Source of the DNA: Agapetus fuscipes
Taxonomy: Eukaryota > Arthropoda > Insecta > Trichoptera > Glossosomatidae
NCBI GenBank assembly: GCA_951799405.1
Contig: OX637363.1
Span: 7,316,001-7,380,000, forward strand
Length of the DNA stretch: 64,000 nt
Reading direction: 5' to 3'
Part shown: positions 1-10,525 of the stretch, piece by piece
Numbering within the stretch: position 1 is the first letter of the stretch
How the letters are laid out: each line of letters opens with the position of its first letter
The notes under the pieces: generated by a model
Told to the model about the DNA's origin: nothing
Database searches by the model: none
What the model saw: the letters and a program-made list of their open reading frames with translations, nothing else
Made by a program: the position numbers and the translations under genes

Positions 1-455
1 GCTTGTATGAAGAGGGTTATGACTCTGGATGAAATGAAGAAAGTATGTAAGGACAGAAAAAAATGTCGGCTGATCTGTGATTTTGGCGGCTAGGACTAGA
101 GTTATTTAAATTAGAATTTTGTATTATGTTTTCGTTTTGATGTCCATACATATTACTATTTATTGATTTTAAAATGTAATTTGTTGTGCATGTTCCTTGA
201 CTTATAGGTTGGTATGCGGCTGACTCGAAGCATTTTCTACAGCATGGGTGTGCTGTAGAAAATGGTTCACTTTGCCAATGTCCCCCCTGTTTCAAGAAAG
301 GTCGGAAAGAGTTGCAGGGTGTATGTTCGTTTGAGATTAGGGTATTGCGGCATGTTTAATAGCGAACTTATACGTGTCTGCGTGTGAAAATGCATATTAT
401 GTGAATCCTTTATGTTACATATCTTTGCAACATAGATTAGATTAGATTAGATTAG
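1..455 (+). mobile_element. RTE-like LINE, 5'-truncated 3' end (subfamily A)
   Basis: The first ~93 bases match the last codons of the RTE protein encoded at 4892-5785 (KKVM-LDEMK-VCKDRKKW type). Here the frame ends in Gly-Gly-stop, which marks subfamily A. It is followed by the 3' UTR (CTTGACTTATAGGTTGGTAT start, CCCTGTTTCA-type hairpin) and an (ATTAG)n tail at 432-455. Dead 5'-truncated copy. Confidence 0.85.
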
Positions 456-641
456 TTGAAGGAGTCCAAGGCTCGAGTTGGACTGTAGCGCCGAAGAAGA
501 CGAAGAAGTACCTTGAATCCTCCGTGATGTCTTCCAACTTGGTGTTGTTGAGGGCCATCCACTTGTTGAGTAAGTCATTGGTCGCCATGTATCTTGGAAA
601 CACCTTTTCACTCATCCTTGATGATTAATAAAACCTGAAGA
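455..641 (-). other. Coding-like exon fragment, unidentified
   Basis: On the minus strand a pyrimidine-rich tract ending in CAG (near 642-655) is followed by an ATG at 615 and 53 open codons down to the RTE tail at 455. The peptide starts MSEKVFPRYMATNDLL and contains RYFFVFFGATVQLEPWTPST. Codon use is richer in G+C than the surroundings. I do not recognise the family. It may be a host exon, or a fragment of another retroelement, cut off by the adjacent RTE insertion. Confidence 0.25.
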
Positions 642-691
642 CAAAGAAAACAGTACATATTAAATTAGCAAAGCACTTATTCGTATGATAT

Positions 692-1245
692 GTATGTATC
701 GATGGATGTCGTGGTAGAGGAAGACCGAGAAAAGTATGGATGGATCAAATTTCTGAAATAGCGAATGAATGGGATATCGAGAGTCATAATAAAATAGGGC
801 TTTTCAGAAAAAGTTTATGACTCTGGATGAAATGAAAGAAGGTTGTAAGGACAGGAAGAAATGGCGGCTAATCTGCAATGTTGATTTGTAATGTTGGCTC
901 ATTCATTTATGTTACATTTTTTGTATAGGAGAGTATATGTTTTTTTTGGTACAGATTTCTTTTTAAGGTTTTGTTGTTTTTATATACTTAAATGTTATTT
1001 ATTATTTATATTCCTTGACTTATAGGTTGGTGTGAGGCTGACCACCCATACTGTAAAAAATGGTTCACTTTGCCAATGTCACCCCTGTGTCAGGGAAGGT
1101 CGGCAAAAGTTGTAGGGCTTATGTTCATTTGAGGTTTGGATTTTATTTGTAAGTACACATTCAGTATTTGTAAGCGCGAACTACACGTGTTTGTTTGTGG
1201 GCATGCATTTGAGTGCCTTAAATGTTAATATATCTTAAATTATCG
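692..1245 (+). mobile_element. RTE-like LINE, 5'-truncated (subfamily B)
   Basis: The copy begins in the RTE C-terminal coding region (DGCRGRGRPRKVW motif). It has a stop inside this relic and the family stop near 888 (CNVDL-stop), then a B-type 3' UTR. The end is AT-rich near 1245 and the tandem tail is eroded. Confidence 0.8.
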
Positions 1246-1341
1246 ATATGAGAAAGATAGTGAAATAGATCAGGCACAAAAACAGCTGTGGGTTTATTAA
1301 GTATTAGTAAAGAATTACAGTTTATTTACAGTGTGAAAGGA

Positions 1342-1557
1342 AAAAGAAGTAAGGGACGACCGAGAAAAGTGTGAAGTGATCAGATTGAGGAGATTGTGAA
1401 AAAATGGGCTATACAAAGCGAGCGTAAAAGAAGAAAATGCATGAAAAAGGTGATGGATTTGAATGAATTGAAAGAGGTATGTCAGGATAGGAAGAAATGG
1501 AGGCAGCTCTGGCCACCTCCAGCAAAATGGCGACAGATATACAGTTACAGTTACTGC
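1342..1557 (+). mobile_element. RTE-II LINE 3' end
   Basis: A second RTE-like family. The coding tail reads QSERKRRKCMKKVMDLNELK, related to but distinct from the RTE-A/B tail. It is followed by a short 3' end (GCGACAGA...) and a TTACAG-type tandem tail at 1540-1557. The frame stays open into the next segment only by chance. Confidence 0.8.
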
Positions 1558-1690
1558 GTCATGTTTAACATGCGGCAAATTAGATCAAAATTGTACATGG
1601 ACTATCGAGTGGATTCTGTTCCTGACGAAGATACAGTGATAAAACTATTACAGGAATTAATCGAAATGTTTGACTTTATGGTACCATTCT
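1558..1690 (+). other. Unidentified open segment between two retrotransposons
   Basis: A 130-base island between the RTE-II tail and an RTE-A copy. It reads open as a peptide starting MFNMRQIRSKLYMDYRVDSV and ending in MVPF just before the RTE repeats. I do not recognise it. It could be a remnant of a host exon or of another element, or chance. Confidence 0.2.
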
Positions 1691-1980
1691 AATCTAATCT
1701 AATCTAAGCTGCAAAGATATATATCATTTAAGATTTATACTAAATGCATTCCCACAAGCAGATATGTATAATTTCGCGCTAACACATGCCGCATGTGGAC
1801 CTACAATATAAAAACCCAATCTCAAATGAACATAAGCCTTGCAACTCTTGCCGTCCTTCCCTGAAACAGGGGTGACATTGGCAAAGTGAACCAATTTTTA
1901 TATTATGGGTGGTCAGCCGCATAACAACCTATAAGTCAAGGAACATACATGACAAATTACATTTTTTAAAATCAAAGAAT
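1691..1980 (-). mobile_element. RTE-like LINE 3' UTR copy (subfamily A)
   Basis: Reverse-complement copy of the RTE 3' UTR. The (TAATC)n tail is at 1691-1710 and the CCTATAAGTCAAGGAA motif near 1930-1946. No coding part remains. Confidence 0.85.
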
Positions 1981-2004
1981 TGACTTTTATTTATTTTTAA
2001 TTTT

Positions 2005-2086
2005 TTATACCTGACGATGATCTAAGATCGAAAACGTTAGTAAAATTCAAGAATAAACAATTGTAAAAGTGAAAATATACAACAGG
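2005..2086 (+). repeat. Penelope-like element terminus with hammerhead-like motif
   Basis: CTGACGA at 2011-2017 is followed by a short stem (GATCT / AGATC) and GAAA at 2030-2033, then ACGTTAGTAA. This matches the hammerhead core plan CUGANGA - stem II - GAAA. The downstream sequence resembles the termini at 53.6 kb. Animal Penelope-like elements are known to carry hammerhead motifs in their terminal repeats. Confidence 0.6.
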
Positions 2087-2262
2087 CCCTGCGACCTGGA
2101 ATCAACTACCACCAGAAATCCGGAGGTCTAGGACGATTGAGGAGCTAAAGAGGAGGATGAAGACACACCTTTTCGCCCAGTAAACTACTAAGCGCCCTTG
2201 GAGTGACATTGAGTTACGAAACGGCGCTGATAACGAAATCATCATCATCATCATCATCATCT
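2087..2262 (+). mobile_element. CR1/L2-like LINE 3' end with (ATC)n tail
   Basis: The open tail reads WNQLPPEIRRSRTIEELKRR then MKTHLFAQ-stop. This is the typical extreme C-terminus of CR1/L2-type reverse transcriptases (W-N-LP--IR ... LKT-LF). A short 3' UTR and an (ATC)n tail at 2237-2262 follow. It is 5'-truncated. Confidence 0.75.
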
Positions 2263-2515
2263 ATTCTAATCTAAGCTTCAAAGATATATATCATTTAAGA
2301 TTTATATTAAATGCATTCCCACGAGCAGACATGTATAATTTCGCGCTAACGCATGCCGCATGTGGACCTACAATATAAAAACCCAATCTCAAATGAACAT
2401 AAGCCATGCAACTCTTGCCGTCCTTTCCTGAAACAGGGGTGACATTGGCAAAGTGAACCTTTTTTTTTACAGTATGGGTGGTCAGCCGTATACCAACCCA
2501 TAAGTCAAGGAACAA
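2263..2515 (-). mobile_element. RTE-like LINE 3' UTR copy (subfamily A)
   Basis: Minus-strand RTE 3' UTR with its tail abutting the (ATC)n tail of the preceding LINE. It is almost identical to the copy at 1691-1980, so both are probably young. Confidence 0.85.
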
Positions 2516-2922
2516 TTAGTGTTTGATTTAAATCCTTAAACTAAATAATTATCAAAATATTTGAGTTAGGTTGCTTTGACGTGGGGAAATGGTCAAGTCA
2601 TTCTCCTTCATAACAGAAAATTTGACCGCTTCACATTGTACAGCTGAATTGAAAGTGAAATTTAAAACGCTTTTAAGTGGCGTAAATTAGGACAGAGCTG
2701 GTTAATTGTCACTCAGTACCAAATGTTACTGCCACCGTCATTGTCACGACCATTGTGAGGGGTCTGCAGACAATTGAAGTAATTGGGAAGGCGCAGGGCT
2801 GACCGGTCCACTGGGAATAGTCCGACTACAGTCAGGATGGTGTTCGTGTCAACACTAATCAGTCAAAGATGTTGGCCATTCACTGAAAAGGAGCCGAAGG
2901 GGATATTACGAACTATGCTATA
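2516..2922. other. No recognised feature
   Basis: AT-rich, with short uncharacterised sequence. I see no coding or repeat signature that I can support. Confidence 0.4.
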
Positions 2923-3196
2923 TAATCTATCTATAATCTATTTACCTATAATCTATAATCTAAGTTGCAAGGATATATTCATTTAAAGCTCTCAGATGTA
3001 TGCCCACAAACCAACACGTGTAGTTCGCGCTTACAAATGCTGAATGCGTACTTACAAATAAAATCCAAACCTCAAATGAACATAAGCCCCACAACTTTTG
3101 CCGACCTTTCCTGAAACAGGGGTGACATTGGCAAAGTGAACCATTTTTTACAGTATGGGTGGTCAGCCTCATACCAACCTATAAGTCAAGGAATGC
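2923..3196 (-). mobile_element. RTE-like LINE 3' UTR copy (subfamily B)
   Basis: Minus-strand B-type 3' UTR with a (TATAATC)n tail at 2923-2965. It is very similar to the 3' UTR of the long RTE copy at 4516-4891. Confidence 0.85.
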
Positions 3197-3212
3197 TATA
3201 ATAATAATCATA

Positions 3213-3640
3213 TAAGGATGATGAGCGAGCTTGTTCGTCGCTGTAGAGAGTGCCAATTCTCAATCAAGACCCAGTTGCTGTAAGGTTGGATGGAACTTGA
3301 GTAAAAGGTATATGAATTTTTCACCCAGCGAAGTATGGAGTGATCAGATTGAGGAGATTGTGAAAGAATGGGATATACAAAGTGAGCGTAAAAGAAGAAA
3401 ATGCATGAAAAAGGTGATGGATATGAAAGAATTGAAAGAGGTATGTAAGGATAGGGAAAAATGGAGGCAACTTTGCAGAGGCTCTGGCCACCCCTAACGG
3501 AATGGCGACAGAGTTACAGTCACAGTTACAGTTACAGAAGAGCATATTTGAAAATGTTTTTTGTGCTCCACCGGGATTCGAACCCACAACTTCCATTTAC
3601 TAGTCAGAAGTGTTAACCACTAGACTACGGACCGGTCTGT
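3213..3640 (-). mobile_element. tRNA-derived SINE unit 1, split by an RTE-II insertion
   Basis: The tRNA-like head (minus strand) lies at about 3575-3640, with a B box GGTTCGAATCC-like (as GGATTCGAACC on the plus strand) and an A box with TAGTC. The body is interrupted at the CCCAGCGAAG|AGCATA point by 3331-3538. Flanking GAAG on both sides is consistent with a short target duplication. Confidence 0.75.
3331..3538 (+). mobile_element. RTE-II LINE 3' end nested in a SINE
   Basis: A coding relic (EWDIQSERKRRKCMKKVMDM), the RTE-II stop, the GGCCACCCCTAACGGAATGG motif and a GTTACA-type tail ending at 3538. It sits inside the SINE body, so RTE-II moved after that SINE had inserted. Confidence 0.8.
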
Positions 3641-4033
3641 GAACATATAATATTATTCTTATATCCGTATCCATCTTAAGAGTTTTGTATTTATAACATC
3701 TCTGCCCTATCATGTAGCTTCACAGAGATTTAATTCAGTGGTTTCAACTTCTACCTAGACAAAATATCTACCAAGTAGATGGGTGTTATTTTCAGAATTT
3801 TCAGAATTTCTTTTTTGTTTTATTGCCATGGCACCGAATTGAAAAGCAATTAGATATTTGGGAGAGGATTGCTTTCATTAAATTCTAACGTTGAAAGAAA
3901 AAAACAAAAAACAACGCCAACCAATACACGGTGCTAGGTGCAGTAATTAAAATCCTGGAAAGTGTGGTTCAATGGACGGCATTTAGAATTCAATCAATAA
4001 ATGGTTGATTAAAACTGCACTAAGTACCAAACA
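3641..4033. other. No recognised feature
   Basis: AT-rich sequence with a local direct repeat (TTTTCAGAA twice near 3790-3808). No supported gene. Confidence 0.4.
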
Positions 4034-4273
4034 GTGCTATTCTTAGACATTTTAGTCGTCCGTTGAGCCCACGCTTTGACAAAATAATGATACCTGGGGT
4101 GGAAGTGTCATCACCACGGTCACTCTTACCTACCGAATTTTAGTAATATATGTATAAAGGCTAATCAGCTGTTCCATTGCGGCCATCTTGGATTGACAGG
4201 TCTTCATTCAAATGCGTCATTAGTTTGTCAAAGCGTGGGCTCAACGGGCGACAAAAATGTCTAAGAATAGCAC
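4034..4273. mobile_element. MITE with ~58-bp terminal inverted repeats carrying a second MITE
   Basis: The left arm 4034-4091 (GTGCTATTCTTAGACAT...) and the right arm ending at 4273 are inverted copies with few mismatches (AAAGCGTGGGCTCAACGG lies in the right arm). The centre (about 4092-4214) is half of a different foldback family, also found at 48.1, 48.6, 55.0 and 56.1 kb (TTACCTACCGAAT motif). Superfamily not determined. Confidence 0.7.
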
Positions 4274-4334
4274 CGATATTGGTCAAATTGAGAATAGATG
4301 GAAAACGTATTTTGGATGGTACAAAAAGATAAAT

Positions 4335-4496
4335 AAAATAATAATATTAGGATGATTTATTTGGTGAGAACTGTTTTTGTGTGTCTCACACCTCAAGAGC
4401 CCTCTGCGAGCTTGGTCGTCGCTGTAGAAAGCGACAATTCGCAAGCAAGACCCAGTTGCTGAAAGGCTGGATGGGCCTGTAGTGACAGTAACTTGT
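4335..4496 (-). mobile_element. SINE unit 1, 3' part with module b
   Basis: Minus-strand SINE body (GACCCAGTTGCTG) followed at its 3' end by module b (CTCTTGAGGTGTGA..., ATCATCCTAATATTATT on the minus strand). The tRNA head is missing. Confidence 0.7.
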
Positions 4497-4891
4497 TCAT
4501 GCAGTGCACACTAGGTATCTATAATCTATAATAATCTATAATCTAAGTTGCAAAGATATATTCATTTAAAGCTCTCAGATGTATGCCCACAAACCAACAA
4601 GTGTAGTTCGCGCTTACAAATGCTGAATGTGTACTTACAAATAAAATCCAAACCTCAAATGAACATAAGCCCCACAACTTTTGCCGACCTTCCCTGAAAC
4701 AGGGGTGACATTGGCAAAGTGAACCATTTTTTACAGTATGGGTGGTCAGCCTCATACCAACCTATAAGTCAAGGAATATGAATAATAAATTACATTTAAA
4801 TATAAAAAAGAACAAAACCTTACAAAGAAATCTATACAAAAAAAGTCAAAAATTTCCTATGCAAAAAATGTAGCAAATGAATACACCAACA

Positions 4892-5785
4892 TTAGAAATC
4901 AACATTGCAGATTAGCCGCCACTTCTTCCTGTCCTTGCATACTTCTTTCATTTCATCCAGAGTCATAACCTTTTTCATACAAGTCCTCCTTTTATTATGA
5001 CTCTGGATATCCCATTCATTCGCTATTTCAGAGATTTGATCCTTCCATACTTTTCTCGGTCTTCCTCTACCACGACATCCATCTATTCTAGCAACATATA
5101 CTTTCTTCGTCAATCTTTCATCACTCATTCTCTCCAAGTGCCCGAACCATCTTAACATACTTCTTTTAATCTTCACTTTCACACTTTCCCTTACACCACA
5201 TTCTTCTCTTACAAAATCATTCCTCACCCTGTCACTTCGTTTTTTCCCAATCATACTTCTTAGATAGTCCATTTCTACTGTATGGACTTTACTAATTTCC
5301 CTTTCACTCACCGTCCAGGCTTCACTTCCATACATCAAGGTTGGCACTAGTATACCACCGTGCACCGCCAATCTAACATTTTTTGAGAGATTTTGGTTCC
5401 TGGCGATGCAAGCGGTCGCACCCAGTACACACCTGCCTTTCATTATTCTTCTTTCAAATTCACCGGCCATTCTTCCATCTTTTTCAAACTTACATCCCAA
5501 ATATACAAACTCATTTACAACATCAACATTCATTCCATTAATTTTAAATTCATAATTCATATTTTCATCATCTCTTTCAAAAATCAAAACTTTCGTCTTT
5601 CTTGCATTCAACTTCAAATTATTACCTTTCAAAGCTTCGTTCAATCTAGAGAGCATCATTTGCAATTCCACTGCTGAATCAGATACAAGGACTGCATCAT
5701 CCGCATACAGTAGAACGCTTACTTTGCTCTCTCCTATCATTAATCCACAATCATCAAGTCTAGCATCTCTAACACACTTGTCCAT
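4892..5785 (-). pseudogene. RTE-like reverse transcriptase, C-terminal piece (frameshifted)
   Basis: 297 codons in the next frame. The overlap with the upstream piece at about 5785-5800 suggests a single-base insertion between LFN and MDKCV. It contains the RT catalytic box LLYADDAVLVSDS, then the thumb and C-terminal domain (VYLGCKFEKDG, MLRWFGHLERM, GRGRPRKVW) and ends CNVDF-stop. Truncated copies elsewhere preserve this end (A copies read CD-GG-stop). Confidence 0.85.
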
Positions 5786-7796
5786 GACTAGTGTTAAATA
5801 GCCATGGGCTCATCACACATCCTTGCCTTACACCCTTAAAAACTTCAAACCATTCACTATACTCACCATCAATACGAATGCAGGCCATACTATTCTCATA
5901 GTTCGCATGCACCGCATTGAGTAGAGCTCCATTCACTCCGTATGCTTTCAAAACATCCCACAACATACCTCTGTCCACTGAGTCAAAAGCCATTTCCAGA
6001 TCCACAAAGGCCGTGAATAGTTTCCCCCTCACCGACAATTGTTTTTCAACAAGTTGTCGTAGAGTGAAAATCTGATCAACACAGCCTCTACCGGCCATAA
6101 AGCCGGACTGTATATCGGAAACCCTTTTGCTAGTAGTCAGAATCACATTTTTTATAATCACCTTACAGAAGACTTTTCCTGGTATACTGAGTAGACTGAT
6201 TGGTCTGAAGTTCTGACAGTCTTTTTTGTTCCCTTTACCTTTGTAAATGGGAACAATGACTGCCTTCCTCCAATCCATCGGTACTACTCCTGCATTCACA
6301 CAAAGCTTACATAATTCAAACATCCAATCTATCACACATTCACCTCCTGCTTTCAACATTTCACCATTTATACCATCAAACCCAGCAGACTTCCCATTCT
6401 TCAGACGTGAAATAGACACTTTCATTTCTTCTTTCAAAATCTTCAATTCATTCTCTTCATCTGTCTGTTCATAAATTCTTCTTTCACCCTGGCCAAAAAT
6501 TTCTTGAACATAGTTTTTCCATCTCTTGCATACTTCTTCATTCTCCCATACCATCTCACCGGCAGCACTTTTGACTCCCGGAGTGGTCAATGCAGAAGAT
6601 TTATTTCTATCCGCATTGATCCACCTCCAAAATTCCTTCTTACTGTCGGTGAAACTTTTGTTAATCCTTTCATCAATCTTTCTTTGTTCATTCATCTTGC
6701 TTTCATAAATTATAGTCTTCGCCATTCTCTTAGCTATCTTATATTCGTCTTCTAGCTTTCTATCATTTCTATCATTCAGCCAATTTTCATAACACTTTTT
6801 CTTAACTTTCACAGCTTCTTTCACTCTATCATTCCACCAGGCATCTCCTTTCAATTTTCCACCTTTCGTTACCCCACATACTTTTTTAGCACATTCAATC
6901 ATTCCTTCCTTCAGATCTTTCCACATGCTTTCAATATCTTTTCCACACACATTCTTCTCAAGTTCATTTACACTTAAAATTTTGTGGAGCTCTGATACAT
7001 ACTTCTCTTTCACATTTTCTTCATTCAGCCTTTCTACTTTTATTCTAGTCATTCTTACTTGCTTCTTGCGTTTCTTCTTTCTTACTTCACCAAGCATTAT
7101 TTTAGCACATAAGAGATAGTGATCACTGCCTATTTCAGGCCCGCGGTAGACACGGCTATCTCTTACGGCTCCTCTCAGTCTTTCATCCACACAGATGTAG
7201 TCAATGATTGTGCGACTTCCCACAATCTGCCTCGTGTACAGATGCACATCCTTATGCCGAAACCAAGTATTCGATGCAAAAAGACTGTGCTCCGCACACA
7301 AAGCAATCAGATGTCGCCCATTATCATTGACTACACCTCTCCCACCAGGACCAATAATTTTCAAACATTCATCCCTCTGCGCACCTATCCATCCATTCAT
7401 ATCACCTAAAATTACAATGTTTTCATTCTTCTTCCTTTCATGCACAACCGCATTCAGCTCATTCCAAAAACTCATTCTCACCTCCATACACTCTGAATCA
7501 ACAGGAGCATAACAGGTCACCAAGAAAAGTTTCAAACTGTTAATTTTGAATTTAACAACCAAAATCCTGGGAGAAATTCTTCGGTAACCCGCTATGCATC
7601 CCTTCACACACTCACTCACAATCACACCTACACCCTGCCTTTCATTCCCATCTTCCACACCTGACCAAATATACAATTCACCATTCGCTAATACTTTCTC
7701 ACCATTCCCTTTCATTTTTGTTTCTGTCACACCCATTACTTTTATTCGTTTCTCTTTCATTACATTCATAATTTCTTTCTCCTTGCAATCATTCAT
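5769..7796 (-). pseudogene. RTE-like endonuclease / reverse transcriptase, N-terminal piece
   Basis: 675 codons. Endonuclease (APE-type): GVTETKM (catalytic Glu at ~25), VTCYAPVDSE, ILGDMNGWIG, IIDYICVDERL and GSDHYLL. Reverse transcriptase: VPIYKGKGN, NFRPISLLS, DIQSGFMAGRGCVDQI, FVDLEMAFDSVDR and GVRQGCVMSPWLF. It then runs off frame into a stop at 5769. Family members usually begin ~10 residues earlier with a TWN-type strand that supplies the active-site Asn. Here an in-frame stop lies directly upstream of the ATG, so that strand is missing. The piece nicks target DNA and copies its own RNA in a working element. This copy is very probably dead. Confidence 0.85.
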
Positions 7797-7797
7797 C

Positions 7798-8112
7798 CTT
7801 TATTATATTACCCTTCGTCGTCGTCATTCGTCGTCGAGTTTCGATTTTCAAAATCAATGCCATCACAGCAGATGAAACACATTCATGCTCTATAGCAAAT
7901 TAATTTTTGTATATATGCTGCAATGCGGCGAGCTTACGCGTGTGTGTTTAGAAATGTATGAAAACTTTTAGGAATTAATCTGTTTGTTCATACTAAAAAT
8001 GTATGGAACAATATTGACATCTAGCGGCAAAACGTAAAAGTTTTTTTTACATTTTCTTTTATTTCATGCAAATTAAAAATAAAAAAAAAGCCAAATAAAA
8101 ATGGATTTCAAT
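7798..8112. other. 5' flank of the RTE copy, nothing recognised
   Basis: Contains a CGTCGTCGTC-type microrepeat at 7816-7840, then AT-rich unique-looking sequence. Confidence 0.4.
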
Positions 8113-8440
8113 CTGTAATCTAAGTTGCAAACATATATAACATTTGAGATTCATATTACATGCATTCTTACGAGCAGACATGTATAAGTTCTAATCTAAT
8201 CTAATCTAAGCTGCAAAGATATATATCATTTAAGATTTATATTAAATGCATTCCCACAAGCAGATATGTATAAGTTCCCGCTTAAATATGCTGCATGTGT
8301 ACTTACAACATAACAGCCCATTCCAAATGAACATAAGCCCTGCAACTCTTGCCAACCTTCCCTGAAACAAAGGTGAATTTGCAAAGTAAACCATTTTTTA
8401 AAGTATGGGTGGTCAGCCTCATACCAACCTATAAGTCAAG
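8113..8440 (-). mobile_element. Two adjoining RTE 3' UTR copies
   Basis: A short fragment at 8113-8191 is followed by a full 3' UTR at 8192-8440 with a (TAATC)n tail. The second resembles the last unit of the following array and probably marks its outer edge. Confidence 0.75.
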
Positions 8441-8464
8441 AAAATTATTTTGTGTATTTCTTTA

Positions 8465-10525
8465 CATAATCTAAGTTGCAAAGATACATACCATTTAAGA
8501 TTCATATTAAATGCATTCCCACACGCAGACAGGTACAATTAGTTCACGCTTACAAATGCCCAATGTGGACTTGCAAAATAAAAAAACTAATCTCAAATGA
8601 ACATAAGCCCTGCAACTTTTGCCGACTTTTCCTCAAACAGAGATAAAATTTGCATGGTAAACCATTGCTTACAGTATGGGTGGTCAGCCACATACTAACC
8701 TTTTAGTCAAGGAAATTATTTTGTTTAGTTCTATAATCTAAGTTGCAAAAATACATACCATTTGAGATTCATATTAAATGCATTCCCACAAGCAGACAGG
8801 TACAAGTTCACGCTTACAAATGCCCAATGTGGACTTGCAAAATAAAAAAAACTAATCTCAAATAAACATAAGCCCTGCAACTCTTGCCGACTTTTCCTCA
8901 AACAGAGATAAAATTTGCATTGTGAACCATTGCTTACAGTATGGGTGGTCAGCCACATACTAACCTTTTAGTCAAGGAAATTATTTTGTTTAGTTCATTA
9001 ATCTAAGTTGCAAAGATACATACCATTTGAGATTCATATTAAATGCATTCCCACAAGCAGACAGGTATAAGTTCGCGCTTACAAATGCCCCATGTGGACT
9101 TATAAAATAAAAAACTAATCTCAAATGAACATAAGCCCTGCAACTCTTGCCGACTTTTCCTCAAACAGAGATAAAATTTTCATTGTAAACCATTCTTACA
9201 GTATGGGTGGTCAGCCACATACTTACCTATAAGTCAAGGAAATTATTTTATTAAGTTCTATAATCTAAGTTGCAAAGATACATACCATTTGAGATTCATA
9301 TTAAATGCATTCCCACACGCAGACAGGTACAAGTTCACGCTTACAAATGCCCAATGTGGACTTGCAAAATAAAAAAACTAATCTCAAATGAACATAAGCC
9401 CTGCAACTTTTGCCGACTTTTCCTCAAACAGAGATAAAATTTGCATGGTAAACCATTGCTTACAGTATGGGTGGTCAGCCACATACTAATCTTTTAGTCA
9501 AGGAAATTATTTTGTTTAGTTCTATAATCTAAGTTGCAAAGATACATACCATTTGAGATTCATATTAAATGCATTCCCACAAGCAGACAGGTACAAGTTC
9601 ACGCTTACAAATGCCCAATGTGGACTTGCAAAATAAAAAAAACTAATCTCAAATGAACATAAGCCCTGCAACTCTTGCCGACTTTTCCTCAAACAGAGAT
9701 AAAATTTGCATTGTGAACCATTGCTTACAGTATGGGTGGTCAGCCACATACTAACCTTTTAGTCAAGGAAATTATTTTGTTTAGTTCTATAATCTAAGTT
9801 GCAAAGATACATACCATTTGAGATTCATATTAAATGCATTCCCACAAGCAGACAGGTATAAGTTCGCGCTTACAAATGCCCCATGTGGACTTATAAAATA
9901 AAAAACTAATCTCAAATGAACATAAGCCCTGCAACTCTTGCCGACTTTTCTTCAAACAGAGATAAAATTTTCATGGTAAACCATTCTTACAGTATGGGTG
10001 GTCAGCCACATACTAACCTATAAGTCAAGGAAATTATTTTGTTAAGTTCTATAATCTAAGTTGCAAAGATACATACCAATCGAGATTCATATTAAATGCA
10101 TTCCCACAAGCAGACAGGTATAAGTTCGCGCTTACAAATGCCCCATGTGGACTTATAAAATAAAAAACTAATCTCAAATGAACATAAGCCCTGCAACTCT
10201 TGCCGACTTTTCCTCAAACAGAGATAAAATTTTCATGGTAAACCATTCTTACAGTATGGGTGGTCAGCCACATACTAACCTATAAGTCAAGGAAATTATT
10301 TTGTTAAGTTCTATAATCTAAGTTGCAAAGATACATACCAATCGAGATTCATATTAAATGCATTCCCACAAGCAGACATTTATAAGTTCGCGCTTACACA
10401 TAATGCATGTTGACTTACAACATAAAAACCCAATCTCAAATTAATATAAGCCCTACAACTCTTGCCAATCTTCCCTGAAACACAGCTGAAATCTTCAAAG
10501 TGAACCATTTTTTAAACTATGGGTG
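8465..10525 (-). repeat. Tandem array of eight ~264-bp units derived from the RTE 3' UTR
   Basis: The CTAAGTTGCAAAGATAC landmark recurs at 8471, 8738, 9003, 9265, 9529, 9794, 10056 and 10318 (spacing 262-267). Each unit is an RTE 3' UTR plus a common linker (GGAAATTATTTTGT) that is not part of the scattered copies. Variant bases make three unit types in the order C-A-B, C-A-B, then two more B-like units, giving a higher-order period of ~791-794 bp. The outer units are the most divergent. This is head-to-tail satellite-like expansion, not independent insertion. Confidence 0.9.

Larger units (their letters stand above)
4516..7797 (-). mobile_element. Near-full-length RTE-like LINE (subfamily B)
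   Basis: The longest copy of the family, ~3.3 kb on the minus strand. It has an endonuclease and a reverse transcriptase (two overlapping open pieces, 5769-7796 and 4892-5785), a ~375-base 3' UTR, and a (TATAATC)n tail at 4516-4547. The 3' UTR is the reference for the many truncated copies in the window. The 5' end falls just at the first ATG. The short AT-rich tail and the single endonuclease-RT product fit the RTE group. The clade call is provisional because no alignment was possible. Confidence 0.85.

Noticed and set aside
5393..7875. Many plus-strand frames across the long RTE copy
   Set aside because: Antisense shadows of the endonuclease-reverse transcriptase coding strand.
8465..10525. 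CRISPR-like array
   Set aside because: Units are ~264 bp, contiguous, without distinct spacers, and derive from a retrotransposon 3' UTR in a eukaryotic genome.
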